From Anaerococcus murdochii (GTDB lineage: Bacteria; Bacillota; Clostridia; Tissierellales; Peptoniphilaceae), in the NCBI RefSeq assembly GCF_019957155.1, contig NZ_JAIPME010000002.1, forward strand, positions 248,001 through 312,000: a stretch of DNA of 64,000 bases. Reading direction: 5' to 3'. Both the position numbers and the translations under genes were made by a program. The notes beneath the pieces are model-generated. The model did not search any database and was not told the DNA's origin. It saw nothing but the letters and a program-made list of their open reading frames with translations. Positions 26,248-36,200 of the stretch are shown here, piece by piece (position 1 is the stretch's first letter; each line of letters starts with the position of its first letter).

Positions 26248-26507
26248 TATCCTAACGACGAAGATAAGAAGAGTAACTAAAGATACTGATTCAAGAGAGT
26301 CCCGGTTGGTGTGAGGGGATATCAAAGACTTTAGCGAATAAAGACTTGGAGTCTTCTCGGGGATTTGATCCGGGAACGAGTTTTGCACGTTATAGCAAAG
26401 GAGTATGATTGTACTTTTAGAGGTGTGTTTTGTGAAAAATACATAAATTAAGGTGGTAACGCGATTTTCGCCCTTATTATCCAGAAATGGATAGTAAGGG
26501 CTTTTTT
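26248..26507 (+). ncRNA. T-box riboswitch, predicted lysine specifier
   Basis: A tRNA-sensing leader ahead of an amino-acid ABC transporter. Stem I elements are GAAGAGTAACTAAAG and the returning CTTTAGC, with distal loop AGAGAGTCCCGGTTGGTGTGA. The specifier follows GAAT as AAA at 26340-26342, then G, aligning exactly with the methionine T-box in this window (GAAG-ATG-G). The T-box sequence AAGGTGGTAACGCG is at 26450-26463. The terminator pairs GCCCTTATTATCC with GGATAGTAAGGGC, then TTTTTT. Uncharged tRNA(Lys) should stabilise the antiterminator. The T-box call is firm; lysine is inferred from stem alignment. Confidence 0.88.
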
Positions 26508-26543
26508 AAATCTACAATCAAATAAATTTATGAAAGGAATATT

Positions 26544-28118
26544 ATGAAAAGACTTGTTAATTTCTTACTTGCAATTATTCTCTTATTCCCAATAGGAAAT
26601 TCTTATGCAAGCGAAGACGTACTTAGGGTTGGTATGGAGGTTAACTACGCTCCTTACAACTTCTCAGAGACAGATGATTCAAACGGAGGCGTACCTGTAG
26701 CTAATTCACCAGGTGAATTTGCCAACGGCTACGATGTAAGATTTGCAAAAAATATTGCAGATAAACTTGGTAAAAAACTTGAAATCTACAAAATCGAATG
26801 GGACGGCCTTATCCCTGCCCTAACCAGCGGCAAGATTGATGCCATCCTTGCAGGTATGAGCCCAACAGACGAAAGGCGCCAGCAAATCGACTTTTCCCTT
26901 CCATATTACAGGGCAAAGATGGTTGTGGTTGTGCCAAAAGATTCAAAACATATAAACGCAAAGTCAATCAACGATTTTAAGGGAGCAAAGATAACAGGCC
27001 AGCTTGGTACCTTCCACGCTGACATGGTTGATCAAATGGAGGGAGTTATCAAACAAGAACCAATGGATTCCTTCCCAACCATGATTGCTGCTACAAATGC
27101 AGGCACAATCGATGGTTACGTTTCAGAAGAAGCCGGCGCTGAATCAGCCATTTCTTCAAACCCAAACCTAACATATATTAAATTTGATGACGAGCATAAT
27201 TTTAAGACTTCAGATTCTGATACAACAATAGCAGTAGGTCTTGTAAAAGGCTCACCGATGACAGAAGAAATCAACAATTACCTCAAAGACCTTGATATTG
27301 ACAAGGTCCAAGATGAAATTATGACCGAGATGGTAGAAATTACTACAAAGGACGAAGCTCCAAAGACCTTCCTTACAGAAGTTAAGGAAATCTGGGGCAA
27401 GTATTCTTCCCTCTTCCTAAAGGGTGTTGTAAATACACTTTTCATTGCGATTTTATCAACCATCCTAGGTTTTATAATCGGTCTACTTGTTGCAATAATA
27501 AGAAGAATAGATGTAAACAAAAGAACAAATCCTATTGGATATTACTTCCATAGACTTGTAAATGTATTGCTTTCAGTCTATGTTGAAGTCTTTAGGGGTA
27601 CACCAATGATGGTTCAATCCGTAATCATCTTCTACGGCCTAAAACAATATTTCGACATCGACCTATCAACAATATTTGCAGCGATTTTAATCGTATCAAT
27701 CAACACCGGTGCCTACCTATCAGAAGTAGTCCGTGGTGGTATCAATGCGGTAGACAGCGGACAATTTGAGGCTTGCAAGGCCATTGGTCTTACAAACTGG
27801 CAGGCAATGACTGGTATTATCCTTCCTCAAACCATTAGAACCATCCTTCCATCTCTTGGAAATGAGTTTGTAATTAACATCAAGGATACATCAGTTCTTA
27901 ACGTAATCTCTGTTACAGAATTATTCTTCATGTCTAAATCTGTTGCAGGATCAACCTACCAATATTTCCCAACCTACCTAATCACAGCAGTGATTTACCT
28001 AGTCTTAACCTTCACCATCACTAGGATCCTACTCCTACTTGAAAGAAGGTTTAACGATAGGGACTTTATATTAGAATCATCAACAGGAGCGATAAATGTC
28101 AATACTCAAGGTAAATAA
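26544..28118 (+). CDS. Amino-acid ABC transporter, fused substrate-binding and permease protein
   Basis: A 524-residue fusion. Residues 1-23 are a signal peptide. Residues 25-275 form a family-3 solute-binding domain ([55 protein letters not shown]). Residues 285-515 are a HisM-type permease with the FRGTPMMVQ and [21 protein letters not shown] motifs. Such fusions are common in Firmicutes. The T-box upstream suggests lysine uptake. It overlaps the ATPase gene by 23 bases. Confidence 0.93.
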   Translation: MKRLVNFLLAIILLFPIGNSYASEDVLRVGMEVNYAPYNFSETDDSNGGVPVANSPGEFANGYDVRFAKNIADKLGKKLEIYKIEWDGLIPALTSGKIDAILAGMSPTDERRQQIDFSLPYYRAKMVVVVPKDSKHINAKSINDFKGAKITGQLGTFHADMVDQMEGVIKQEPMDSFPTMIAATNAGTIDGYVSEEAGAESAISSNPNLTYIKFDDEHNFKTSDSDTTIAVGLVKGSPMTEEINNYLKDLDIDKVQDEIMTEMVEITTKDEAPKTFLTEVKEIWGKYSSLFLKGVVNTLFIAILSTILGFIIGLLVAIIRRIDVNKRTNPIGYYFHRLVNVLLSVYVEVFRGTPMMVQSVIIFYGLKQYFDIDLSTIFAAILIVSINTGAYLSEVVRGGINAVDSGQFEACKAIGLTNWQAMTGIILPQTIRTILPSLGNEFVINIKDTSVLNVISVTELFFMSKSVAGSTYQYFPTYLITAVIYLVLTFTITRILLLLERRFNDRDFILESSTGAINVNTQGK

Positions 28119-28830
28119 TTTAGAAAAAAAATTCGGCGATAACCTAGTCTTAAAAGACATTAATATGGAAGTTGAAAAGGGCGAAGTAGTTACAATCATA
28201 GGCTCATCAGGTTCTGGTAAGTCTACACTTCTTCGCTGCCTAAACCTTTTAGAAGAACCAACAAGTGGCGAAATTATCTATGAGGGCGAAAATATCCTAG
28301 ACCATTCCTTTGACAGGAGAAAATACAGGTCCAAGGTGGGCATGGTTTTCCAAAACTTTAACCTCTTTGCCAACAAGAATATCCTAGAAAATTGTATGGT
28401 TGGCCAAGAAAAAGTTTTAGGAAAATCCAAAGAAGAAGCCAAGGCCACAGCCATAAAATATCTGGAATCTGTAGGCATGGCCCAATACGTAAATGCCAAA
28501 CCAAGCCAAATTTCAGGCGGTCAACAGCAAAGGGTGGCTATAGCTCGTGCCCTTTGTATGAATCCAGATGTCCTACTCTTTGACGAGCCAACAAGCGCTC
28601 TTGACCCAGAGACAGTTGGAGAGGTTCTTGAAGTTATGACCAAACTTGCCAAGTCTGGTATGACCATGGTTGTCGTAACCCACGAGATGGACTTTGCAAG
28701 AGATGTCTCAGATAGGGTACTTTTCATGGATAAGGGTATAATCCTAGAAAGCAGTTCTGCCAAAGAAATGTTTGAAAACCCTAAACATGAAAGGACACAA
28801 GAATTCTTAAAGAGATTCTTAAACAACTAA
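28096..28830 (+). CDS. Amino-acid ABC transporter ATP-binding protein
   Basis: ATPase partner of the preceding fusion. The 244-residue protein shows Walker [17 protein letters not shown]-loop [13 protein letters not shown], signature [15 protein letters not shown], Walker [15 protein letters not shown] and switch [10 protein letters not shown], all typical of the polar amino-acid uptake subfamily (GlnQ/HisP type). The start ATG at 28096 lies inside the end of the fusion gene, behind AGGAGCG. A terminator at 28902-28940 ends the transcript. Confidence 0.93.
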   Translation: MSILKVNNLEKKFGDNLVLKDINMEVEKGEVVTIIGSSGSGKSTLLRCLNLLEEPTSGEIIYEGENILDHSFDRRKYRSKVGMVFQNFNLFANKNILENCMVGQEKVLGKSKEEAKATAIKYLESVGMAQYVNAKPSQISGGQQQRVAIARALCMNPDVLLFDEPTSALDPETVGEVLEVMTKLAKSGMTMVVVTHEMDFARDVSDRVLFMDKGIILESSSAKEMFENPKHERTQEFLKRFLNN

Positions 28831-28901
28831 TGATAATAAATTTTAAAAATATTTGGTTCTCAAATGACCCTAGACAAAAAAATTTAATTTCAAAAAATAT
28901 G

Positions 28902-28940
28902 GTAGATAAGCCAGGGATTTTCTCTGCTTATCTACTTTTT
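28902..28940 (+). terminator. Terminator after the lysine-type ABC operon
   Basis: GTAGATAAGC pairs perfectly with GCTTATCTAC and is followed by TTTTT. Confidence 0.85.
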
Positions 28941-28980
28941 AGTGGGAGAAAAAAAGACCCAATAGAGATGGGAGGATCTT

Positions 28981-30486
28981 ATGAATAACACCCTCATACT
29001 CATGGTCCTAAACCTTATTGGCAAGCTATTTTCCTTTTTTAGGGAGATGGTTTTTTCCTACTTTTATGGGACAAGTGCTATCACAGATGCCTTTAACACA
29101 TCTACAACAGCTGCGACCTTGATTTTTTCAGTCATCACCTATGCCCTATCAAAGACCTATATCCCAAGCTTTTCAAAGATAAGCAAAGAAAGAGGGGAGG
29201 CGGCAGGAGATGAATTTACCAATAAGCTTTTAAACTTTTCCCTATTTTTGTGCACCACCATTATGATATTGGGACTTGTCTTTGCGCCTTATATAGTAAA
29301 GATGTTTGCTATTGGCTATGACGGGGAAAAACTCAAAATCGCTTCGCTTTTTATGAGGGCAGTTATTTTAACCATGTACCCAAATATTTATGCGGCTATC
29401 TTTTCATCCTACCTACAAATCAAGGGTGATTTCATAACCCCGGCCCTACCCCTTCTTATCCTAAATATAATATTGGGAATCACAGTGGCGATTTCAAAGG
29501 GCAATATTTACATCATGGCGGCAGGAATTTTCCTAGCCTACTTTGTTCAATTTGCAGTTTTTCCTAAAAAAATTAAGGAAAGTGGTTTTAGGAGAAAAAG
29601 GGCCAAGGCAAAAATTGATGAGGACATCAGGACCTTGATCAAATTATCAATTCCTACCATATTTTCTATGGCAGCAGTTTATATCTCAACCATAGTCGAC
29701 CAGTCATTTGCCTCAATAGTTGCCAATGACGGTGGTGTGTCAGTTATAAACTATTCGCTAAAGATTTTAAGAATTGTCTCATCGACCTTCATAGTGCCTT
29801 TTCAAATCACAGCCTATCCTATAATTGGAAAGCTCGCTGCAGAAGGAAACTTCAATGAGGTTAAAAATATAACCTCAAAAACAATGGTCAAAATCATGAT
29901 TTTATTTATCCCATCCCTTGTGGGATTAATGGTTTTATCAAGACCAATCATTTCCTTTGTCTACATGCGTGGAGCTTTTGGCTATGAAGATATGATTAGG
30001 ACAGCCGACGTGCTTTTCTATTACACAATTTATTTGATAGGACCTGCGGTTGCGGACCTTTTGTACTTGTCATTTTTCTCTGTACAAAATACCAAAATCC
30101 CAACCATCATCTCCTTTATCCAGCTGTCTGTAAACGTCTTTTTAGACTTCGCCCTAAGTAGAAAATATGGCCTAGTGGGACTTGCCCTAGCGACAACCCT
30201 AAGCCAATTTGTACTTGTAGGCCTAGCAAGCCTTATGTATGTAAAACACTTTGGTAAACTCGATAATGCCTATATAATTAAAAATATAGGCAAAATTGCA
30301 ATTGGAGCAGCGGCCCTAGGATTCACAGCTAACTACACCTACAAACTTAGACCATCAAACTTCTGGCTCTTAGTAACAATCCTCCTTGCCTCAGTCGTAT
30401 ATCTAGCCATCATCTTCGCCCTTAAAGTGGACGGCCTTGATGAAATAAAGGAGAAATTTACAAAGAAAATCAAAAAGTTTAGATAG
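28981..30486 (+). CDS. MurJ/MviN-family lipid II flippase-like protein
   Basis: A 501-residue, roughly 14-segment membrane protein of the MOP superfamily. The N-terminus LIGKLFSFFREMVFSYFYGTSAITDAFNTS and the AALSKTYIPSFSK-like stretch YALSKTYIPSF match MurJ/MviN proteins, which flip lipid II or other undecaprenyl-linked saccharides outward. It is a single gene with GGGAGG before the ATG and terminators on both sides. Whether it is the main peptidoglycan flippase or one for a surface polysaccharide cannot be told. Confidence 0.88.
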   Translation: MNNTLILMVLNLIGKLFSFFREMVFSYFYGTSAITDAFNTSTTAATLIFSVITYALSKTYIPSFSKISKERGEAAGDEFTNKLLNFSLFLCTTIMILGLVFAPYIVKMFAIGYDGEKLKIASLFMRAVILTMYPNIYAAIFSSYLQIKGDFITPALPLLILNIILGITVAISKGNIYIMAAGIFLAYFVQFAVFPKKIKESGFRRKRAKAKIDEDIRTLIKLSIPTIFSMAAVYISTIVDQSFASIVANDGGVSVINYSLKILRIVSSTFIVPFQITAYPIIGKLAAEGNFNEVKNITSKTMVKIMILFIPSLVGLMVLSRPIISFVYMRGAFGYEDMIRTADVLFYYTIYLIGPAVADLLYLSFFSVQNTKIPTIISFIQLSVNVFLDFALSRKYGLVGLALATTLSQFVLVGLASLMYVKHFGKLDNAYIIKNIGKIAIGAAALGFTANYTYKLRPSNFWLLVTILLASVVYLAIIFALKVDGLDEIKEKFTKKIKKFR

Positions 30487-30487
30487 G

Positions 30488-30511
30488 AAAAAGCCCCTAA
30501 GTGGGGCTTTT
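30488..30511. terminator. Bidirectional terminator between murJ-like and pepT genes
   Basis: AAAAGCCCC pairs with GGGGCTTTT around a short loop, flanked by A and T runs, between two convergent stop codons. Confidence 0.85.
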
Positions 30512-30512
30512 C

Positions 30513-31751
30513 TTATAATTTCTTATCCTTCATCAACTCCAAGGTCACCAAAAATGATTTGTACAAGCTATCTATTGGCAAAAATTCTTTGTTGGAGTGG
30601 AAGTTGTGGGCGCCGGTGAAATAATTTGGAGTGAAAATTCCTACTGTTGATAAGAAAGAACCGTCGGTCCCGCCTCGCATTGGGATTATTTTTGTCTCGA
30701 TTTCAAGCTTATCAAATATTTCCTTAAGTCTTTCTACCGCAATTTTATTTTCATCATTCATGGAATCAGCTATATTATCGTAAACATCTTCGATTTGGAT
30801 TTCGATTTCTGCTTTTTTATATCTTTTCTTTAATATTTCTGTTATTTCATAGAGATAAGCCTTAGCTTTCTCAAATTTCTCCCTGTCATGGTTTCTTATA
30901 TTAAAATCTAGCCTTAGATTCAAAACATCGGAATTAATGTCTGTCACCCAGATATATCCTTCCCTATTTTCTGTATTTTCAGGCATCTTTGCCCTGTCAA
31001 GCATGGAAATAAAATCATGGGCAATCATTATTGGGTTTACTAAATTTCCCTTTGAAGACATTGGGTGTGCAGGGATTCCCTTTATTTTTAAAGTCCCGCT
31101 TGCAGCATTAAAGGTTTCGTAAATTAATTCCCCAAGCTCGCAACAATCTATAGTGTAAGCATAATCGACCTTAAACTTGTCAAAGTCAATCTTCCTAGAT
31201 CCCCTAAGCCCAATTTCCTCATCAGGAACAAAGGCTATATAAATTTCTCCGTGATTTATTTGAGGGTTTTCCTTCAGATACCAAAGGGCAGTCATAATAT
31301 TTGCAATAGCTGCCTTATTATCAGCCCCAAGTACTGATGAACCATCTGTAAAAATTATGTCATCGCCAATATAGGCAAGAACTTCTGGATTTTCTTTGCT
31401 AGAAAAAACCACATTCTCATTCAAATTTATATCCTTGCCATCATAGTTTTTAATAATCTGTGGGTGAATTTTATCGGATAAACCCACATCCACAGTATCA
31501 AGATGGGCAACCCAACCAAGAGATTTTTTGCCCTCGCCCCTCCTAGGAAGCCTTGCCTGGACAACTCCAAATTGATTAATACTTATATCGCTAAGCCCTA
31601 AGTCTTTTAGATCAGTTGCAAGAACCTTACCTAATTCTAGCTGGCCAAAAGATGAAGGCACATCCTTGTTCTTCTCATCAGATTGGCTAGGAATAGCCAC
31701 ATATTTAAGAAAATTTTCTACCAATTTATCTTTTATAATTTTTTCTTCCAT
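30513..31751 (-). CDS. pepT: Peptidase T (tripeptide aminopeptidase)
   Basis: Zinc-dependent cytoplasmic M20B peptidase that removes the N-terminal residue of tripeptides. I start it at ATG 31751 (MEEKIIKDKLVENFLKYV) behind GAGGAAA, giving 412 residues, near the family norm; an ATG 11 codons upstream is less likely. Motifs include VAIPSQSDEKN, VAHLDTVDVG (metal ligand), VLGADNKAAIANIMTAL, FVPDEEIGLRGS (catalytic Glu), AYTIDCCELGE and IPMRGGTDGSFLS. It fits a peptide-consuming lifestyle. Confidence 0.94.
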   Translation of the reverse strand: MEEKIIKDKLVENFLKYVAIPSQSDEKNKDVPSSFGQLELGKVLATDLKDLGLSDISINQFGVVQARLPRRGEGKKSLGWVAHLDTVDVGLSDKIHPQIIKNYDGKDINLNENVVFSSKENPEVLAYIGDDIIFTDGSSVLGADNKAAIANIMTALWYLKENPQINHGEIYIAFVPDEEIGLRGSRKIDFDKFKVDYAYTIDCCELGELIYETFNAASGTLKIKGIPAHPMSSKGNLVNPIMIAHDFISMLDRAKMPENTENREGYIWVTDINSDVLNLRLDFNIRNHDREKFEKAKAYLYEITEILKKRYKKAEIEIQIEDVYDNIADSMNDENKIAVERLKEIFDKLEIETKIIPMRGGTDGSFLSTVGIFTPNYFTGAHNFHSNKEFLPIDSLYKSFLVTLELMKDKKL

Positions 31752-31822
31752 AATTTTCCTCATATAATTTTCGCCTAATCGCAATTTCCCTATTTTTTAT
31801 CCCGAAATACAAACCCACAAAT

Positions 31823-32620
31823 TTAATTAATATTTTCGGATAATCTATAAGGGATTAAAATTTTTTCTTTGCCTTGGTCTGTATCGATATTTCTAATCAA
31901 AGCATCAACTCCAAATGCTTTTTTAATATTTTCTTCATTTATTATATCCCTTGATCCGTAAAAGTAATCGCCCTTTTCTCTTAAAATCAAAACCTTATCG
32001 GCAATTTTTAAGGCATAATTTGGATAATGGGTATTAAAAACAATAGTTATACCCCTTTTTTTCGCCAAATCTTTTAGTAAATTTATTATCTTTAACTGAT
32101 TTTTAAAATCAAGCCCACTTTCAGCTTCATCTAGGATAAGAAGGCTGGGATTTTTTATTAGAGCCCTTGCTATTATAAGCATTTGAAGTTCCCCACCGCT
32201 TATCTTTGAACACAATTTATTATGAAGATTGCCTATGCCCAGGTCATCCATAAGGTTTTTTGCAAGGTCATAGTCTTTTTCGCTTGGATTTCCAAAGGGG
32301 CCAATCTTACTTGCAAGTCCAAAAACAACCATATCAAGACCTGTATAAGCAAAAGTCGCCTCTCTTTTTTGAGGTATATAGGAAATCTTATTCCAAAATC
32401 CTTTCTTATCAAAGCTTTCTATATTTTTACCATCTAAAAACGCCCCGCCTTCCTTAAATTTTTCAAAGCCGCATATAGCCCTTATTAGGCTAGTCTTTCC
32501 TACTCCATTTGGACCCATGATTGCAAGGATTTCTCCAGATTCAAGGTTAAAGGATAGGTCTTTAAATAAAATTTCGTCATTTTTATAAAAAAATTTAGCA
32601 TTTTTTACTTCTAATTTCAT
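31823..32620 (-). CDS. Iron-siderophore-type ABC transporter ATP-binding protein
   Basis: ATPase of a FecBCDE/BtuCDF-like importer; 265 residues. Walker A GPNGVGKTSLIRAICG, signature ISGGELQMLIIARALI, Walker B LLILDEAESGLDFKN and VFNTHYPNYAL are visible. The glutamine of the usual LSGGQ is glutamate here, which is seen in this subfamily. It overlaps the permease gene by 4 bases (ATGA) and is last in the operon. Confidence 0.88.
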   Translation of the reverse strand: MKLEVKNAKFFYKNDEILFKDLSFNLESGEILAIMGPNGVGKTSLIRAICGFEKFKEGGAFLDGKNIESFDKKGFWNKISYIPQKREATFAYTGLDMVVFGLASKIGPFGNPSEKDYDLAKNLMDDLGIGNLHNKLCSKISGGELQMLIIARALIKNPSLLILDEAESGLDFKNQLKIINLLKDLAKKRGITIVFNTHYPNYALKIADKVLILREKGDYFYGSRDIINEENIKKAFGVDALIRNIDTDQGKEKILIPYRLSENIN

Positions 32621-33645
32621 CTAAAAACTCCTCCGCTAGTCCTGATAAGCCTTATAAATATTGAAGCTCCAATTATAGCTGTAAGTATTGATATAGGTAG
32701 TTCCACTACCGACATAGTCCTTGACAAAGCTTCAATTATTACCATGAAGCTCATTCCTAAAGACAGGGTTACTGGTAGGAGATACTTAGTATTAGCACCA
32801 ACCATCATCCTTGCCATGTGAGGAATTATAAGACCGATAAAACCGATTTGCCCGCATAGGGAGATCGAGGATGCTGTTATCATTGTAGATGCAAGGATTA
32901 GTCTTAGTCTGGTTTTCTTAACATCTATACCCAAACTTTCTGCTTCATCTTCTGAAAGACTAAGGATATTAAGGGAATAGCCGTGCATCCAGATCATAAG
33001 GATTCCTAAAATAATAATGGGCCCCGCAAGGCCAATATTTTTAAAGGAGCTTCTGGCAAAAGACCCCATTAACCAATAGCTTATAGCAGGAAGTTTGTCT
33101 GTGGGATCTGCCATGTATTTTAAAAGTGACCCAAAAGCGTTGGCAAGGGATGATATAACTAGGCCTGATAAAATCAACATTATTGTTGACATTCTCCCGT
33201 CTTTTTTGCTTATTTTCAAGACAAAAAACACTCCCAAAAGTCCTGTCGCCAAAGCAAGGATTTGAATTTGAAAAGTACCTAGGGATAAGACAATGCCAAG
33301 GATTGCCCCAAGGCTTGCCGATGAGGCAACTCCCAGAATATCTGGTGTGGCTAGTGGGTTTGAAAAAATTAACTGGAAGGCGAGTCCTGCCACAGCGAGC
33401 CCTCCTCCTACTACTAGGCCTGTAAGTATCCTCGGTAGCCTAATATTAATAATCACCGATTCAAGCATAGGATCATAGGGTTCATTCTTTAAAAATGATA
33501 GCAAAAATCCTAGAATTTCTCTAGGACTTAAAGGCATCCTGCCAAGGCTAAGGCCAAAGAGGCTTGCTATTATTGGCAGGATTATTAGTATAAATAGGCC
33601 CATTGGCCTAAATTTTCTTTCTTTGATCAATAATTTTTTTATCAT
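32617..33645 (-). CDS. Iron-siderophore-type ABC transporter permease
   Basis: A FecCD/BtuC-type permease of 342 residues with about 9-10 membrane segments. Characteristic motifs are INIRLPRILTGLVVGGGLAVAGLAFQ near residue 65, LATPDILGVASSASLGAILG and the C-terminal GLIIPHMARMMVG loop. It overlaps both neighbours by 4 bases. Specificity (siderophore, haem or cobalamin) depends on the binding protein and remains open. Confidence 0.9.
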   Translation of the reverse strand: MIKKLLIKERKFRPMGLFILIILPIIASLFGLSLGRMPLSPREILGFLLSFLKNEPYDPMLESVIINIRLPRILTGLVVGGGLAVAGLAFQLIFSNPLATPDILGVASSASLGAILGIVLSLGTFQIQILALATGLLGVFFVLKISKKDGRMSTIMLILSGLVISSLANAFGSLLKYMADPTDKLPAISYWLMGSFARSSFKNIGLAGPIIILGILMIWMHGYSLNILSLSEDEAESLGIDVKKTRLRLILASTMITASSISLCGQIGFIGLIIPHMARMMVGANTKYLLPVTLSLGMSFMVIIEALSRTMSVVELPISILTAIIGASIFIRLIRTSGGVFR

Positions 33646-34847
33646 ATGTCAAACATATCGTCGATTTGTTCGTCAGTTAAATCGTACTTGTACCAAGTCT
33701 TATAATAGTCTTTAATTTCGCTCTTTAGGTCATAGTCTTTGAAGGCTTCTGGATAGGTCTCACTTGCAAGCCAAGCATAGACTAAAGGTGCGTCTGGGTT
33801 TGGTGTAAGCCAGTTCCACATACCAAGTTTTGAATTATATACTCTTTTATTTTTAACTGCATCCATTGTTGAGAAATCAAAGCCTTCGACCTTGTTATCA
33901 AAAACATCACTTGTAGTCATATTTAATAGGCCTGGTCCATCTAGGTAAAGAATTCCAGGATTTTTCTTATAAATTTCTTCTACATTGACCTTGGCATAGC
34001 CCTTGGCATCTTCAAAGACATTTGAAACGCCAATTCTCTTTAGCCAAAAATCACCAAAAGTACCCTTGCCTGCTACCATTGGCACGCCTTCATTGTATTT
34101 CCATAAGATCATGCCGTTTGGTCTGTCTTTTTCGTCAACTTTTGCGATTCTTTCTTCAACGTCTTTTACAATTTTTTCTCCTGCCTTTAGGAAATCATCA
34201 GTTTTTCCTTCTTCTCCAAAGACATCTTCTAATAATTTTAGCCATTGGCCATATCTGTCGATTGGGTCTGCTTGGCCTAGAGTCCCGATTGTGGCAAAAC
34301 CTACGCATGGAATGCCAGATTTTTTAAGGGCTTCGTAGCGGTCTTTGTTTGTAGCATTATAAAAAATAACATCTGGTTTTAATTTTACAATCTCTTCTAT
34401 GTTTAGGTCTGATTGGCCGTGAACAGTTTCTTCTGCATCCATTAGCTCTGGAGCAATGTCTTTAAGGACAGTTTTTTCTGCCACTTGCTTTAGACTTCCT
34501 GCATAACCAACTATATATGGAGCCTCGCCCCCGTGATAGGCCATATAAGTAGATAGGATTGGCACTTGGTCTATTACAACCCTTTTAATTTCCTTTGGTA
34601 AGGTGACTTCATTGCCAGCGTGGTCTGTTATAGTCCTAGTTTCACCATTTTTTTCTGCGCTTTCCTCAGACTTTGAGGCTTCTTCTTTATTCTCAGTCTT
34701 TTCTTCAACTTTTGAGGCTTCCTCTTTTGTTTCTACCTTTTCTTCTACTTGACTAGTCTCTTTATTATCCTTATTACATCCACTAAGACCGCCTAATAAA
34801 ATAGCATTTATGGTTAGGGCATAAAATATTTTTTTAATTGCTTTCAT
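33642..34847 (-). CDS. Iron-type ABC transporter substrate-binding lipoprotein
   Basis: A 401-residue lipoprotein with lipobox LLGGLSGC (Cys24), then a Lys/Glu-rich linker containing three short repeats of the KVEEK.E.KEEAS type. The binding fold of the Peripla_BP_2 (TroA-like) group begins at RTITDHAGNEVTLPKEIKRVV, with IVKLKPDVIFYN in the middle and the ISN-like KRIGVSNVF. It is first in the operon. A palindrome just upstream of its ribosome-binding site suggests metal-dependent control. The ligand is probably an iron chelate, by family. Confidence 0.88.
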   Translation of the reverse strand: MKAIKKIFYALTINAILLGGLSGCNKDNKETSQVEEKVETKEEASKVEEKTENKEEASKSEESAEKNGETRTITDHAGNEVTLPKEIKRVVIDQVPILSTYMAYHGGEAPYIVGYAGSLKQVAEKTVLKDIAPELMDAEETVHGQSDLNIEEIVKLKPDVIFYNATNKDRYEALKKSGIPCVGFATIGTLGQADPIDRYGQWLKLLEDVFGEEGKTDDFLKAGEKIVKDVEERIAKVDEKDRPNGMILWKYNEGVPMVAGKGTFGDFWLKRIGVSNVFEDAKGYAKVNVEEIYKKNPGILYLDGPGLLNMTTSDVFDNKVEGFDFSTMDAVKNKRVYNSKLGMWNWLTPNPDAPLVYAWLASETYPEAFKDYDLKSEIKDYYKTWYKYDLTDEQIDDMFDI

Positions 34848-34859
34848 AATTCCTCCTTA

Positions 34860-34898
34860 AATTATAAAAAATCTTATAATTAGTCACTATCTATTATA
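34860..34898 (-). promoter_or_regulatory. Promoter and palindromic operator of the iron-type ABC operon
   Basis: On the minus strand TATAAT (34898-34893) can act as -10, and AATTATAAGATTTTTTATAATT follows (34860-34881), a palindrome with two 8-base arms around 6 bases. Its place between -10 and ribosome-binding site suits a repressor such as Fur or DtxR, but the sequence does not closely match a known consensus. Confidence 0.45.
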
Positions 34899-34931
34899 TC
34901 AATTTTTTTAAAACTCGCTAAATTTCTATAG

Positions 34932-34961
34932 AAAAAACCTCCAAGACTCATACTTGGAGGT
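34932..34961 (-). terminator. Terminator of the FemAB/ABC/lipoprotein operon
   Basis: On the minus strand ACCTCCAAG pairs with CTTGGAGGT, followed by TTTTTT, just after the lipoprotein stop at 34968. Confidence 0.85.
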
Positions 34962-34967
34962 AAAAAT

Positions 34968-36200
34968 TTATAGGCCAATATCGAGGCTCTGAACTTTTTT
35001 ATCGTAGTCTATATAATATAGTTTGCCATTATAAACCCTAAAACCGTAGGATTCTAGGTCTTTTTCCACAACCTCTCCTGTCAGATAATTTATTATATCC
35101 ATTTTAAAGAGGTAATCAGCATCGTCGAATTTGACTGGCTCTTGGATTATTAGATTTTGTCCAATTAGAGTCATCCTTCTATCATCATTGATGGTGTATT
35201 TCTTGTCTTTTATTTCAATTTCATTGCCATTTGATTTGAATATCTCGTATATAGCTTTGCCATCTTCAAAGTGTTTGGATGATAGCAAGAAGTTTGCATC
35301 AGTATTTTCTTCTACAAGTTCTGCTTTTTGGTCGTAGTCTTTATCTGGGTCAAGTTTATAGAGATTAATCTTTTGATCATCTTCCATTTTTGTAAATAAA
35401 ATTTCCTTATCGCTTATCCCTTGACCTAGCAGACTCTCATTTCCTTTTGTATGGGTAGCCTTATAAACTTCTAGCTTGCCGGTTTTAAGGTCAACTACTC
35501 CAATGCCAGATTTTTCTGATACAAAATCACTTTTATCCTTCATATCGTAGTTTTCGTAATACTGGTACCTGCCATAGATTTTATCATCTATCATGGCTAG
35601 AGGATAGAAGGTTTGGCCTTTGTCAAAATCATACATGAGTGTTAGGTCTTGGCCGTTGATTTTCTTTATAGAAAATTTCTTGTCCATAGCTGATCCTACC
35701 ACAAAGATATTGTTTGAAAATGGAACATAGTCCATAAAGTAGTCTTTGCCATAGTCCTTTAAGTCTTCTAATACGTTTATAACTTCGCCATCCCTTACAC
35801 TTACCAAGGAATAGTAGGAGAAGAAATAATCATCTTCTGTTAGGGCTTTCTTATCTTTATTGCTAGATTTCTTGTCTTTTTTCTTGGATTTTTTGTCTTT
35901 TTTATCTTTTTTAGGTTGTTTTTCGTCTGATTTTTCTTCTTTTGAGTCTTCTTTTTTATTTGAAGATTCTACAGAAATCACATCTTTTTTAACATCTTCA
36001 TCCGGATAGGTCCTGTTTATATCTTGGTCTTCTTCGCTGTCGCCATCATTTTTATAATCATTTTGATTATCTTCTGCTTCTATATTCTCTGAAACTTCTT
36101 TTTGATTTAAGGCATCTTTAATTCTAGGATCATCTAAATCTTTCTCATCACAAGCAACAAGACTTAGGGCCAAGAGGGTTAAAATAATAGTTTTTTTCAT
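34968..36200 (-). CDS. Lipoprotein with low-complexity linker, function unknown
   Basis: A 410-residue lipoprotein; the signal ends in lipobox LSLVAC (Cys17). Residues 20-115 are a disordered, strongly charged linker ending in a lysine-rich stretch of KKDKKSKKKDKK type, long enough to cross much of the cell wall. The C-terminal 280 residues alternate short beta strands (ISVRDGEVINVLEDL, YPLAMIDDKIYGRY, LYKLDPDKDYDQK), suggesting a beta-propeller-like sensor or binding domain. I do not recognise a family. It overlaps the MacB-like gene by one base (TAATG) and is last in the operon, so it probably works with that ABC system. Confidence 0.75.
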   Translation of the reverse strand: MKKTIILTLLALSLVACDEKDLDDPRIKDALNQKEVSENIEAEDNQNDYKNDGDSEEDQDINRTYPDEDVKKDVISVESSNKKEDSKEEKSDEKQPKKDKKDKKSKKKDKKSSNKDKKALTEDDYFFSYYSLVSVRDGEVINVLEDLKDYGKDYFMDYVPFSNNIFVVGSAMDKKFSIKKINGQDLTLMYDFDKGQTFYPLAMIDDKIYGRYQYYENYDMKDKSDFVSEKSGIGVVDLKTGKLEVYKATHTKGNESLLGQGISDKEILFTKMEDDQKINLYKLDPDKDYDQKAELVEENTDANFLLSSKHFEDGKAIYEIFKSNGNEIEIKDKKYTINDDRRMTLIGQNLIIQEPVKFDDADYLFKMDIINYLTGEVVEKDLESYGFRVYNGKLYYIDYDKKVQSLDIGL

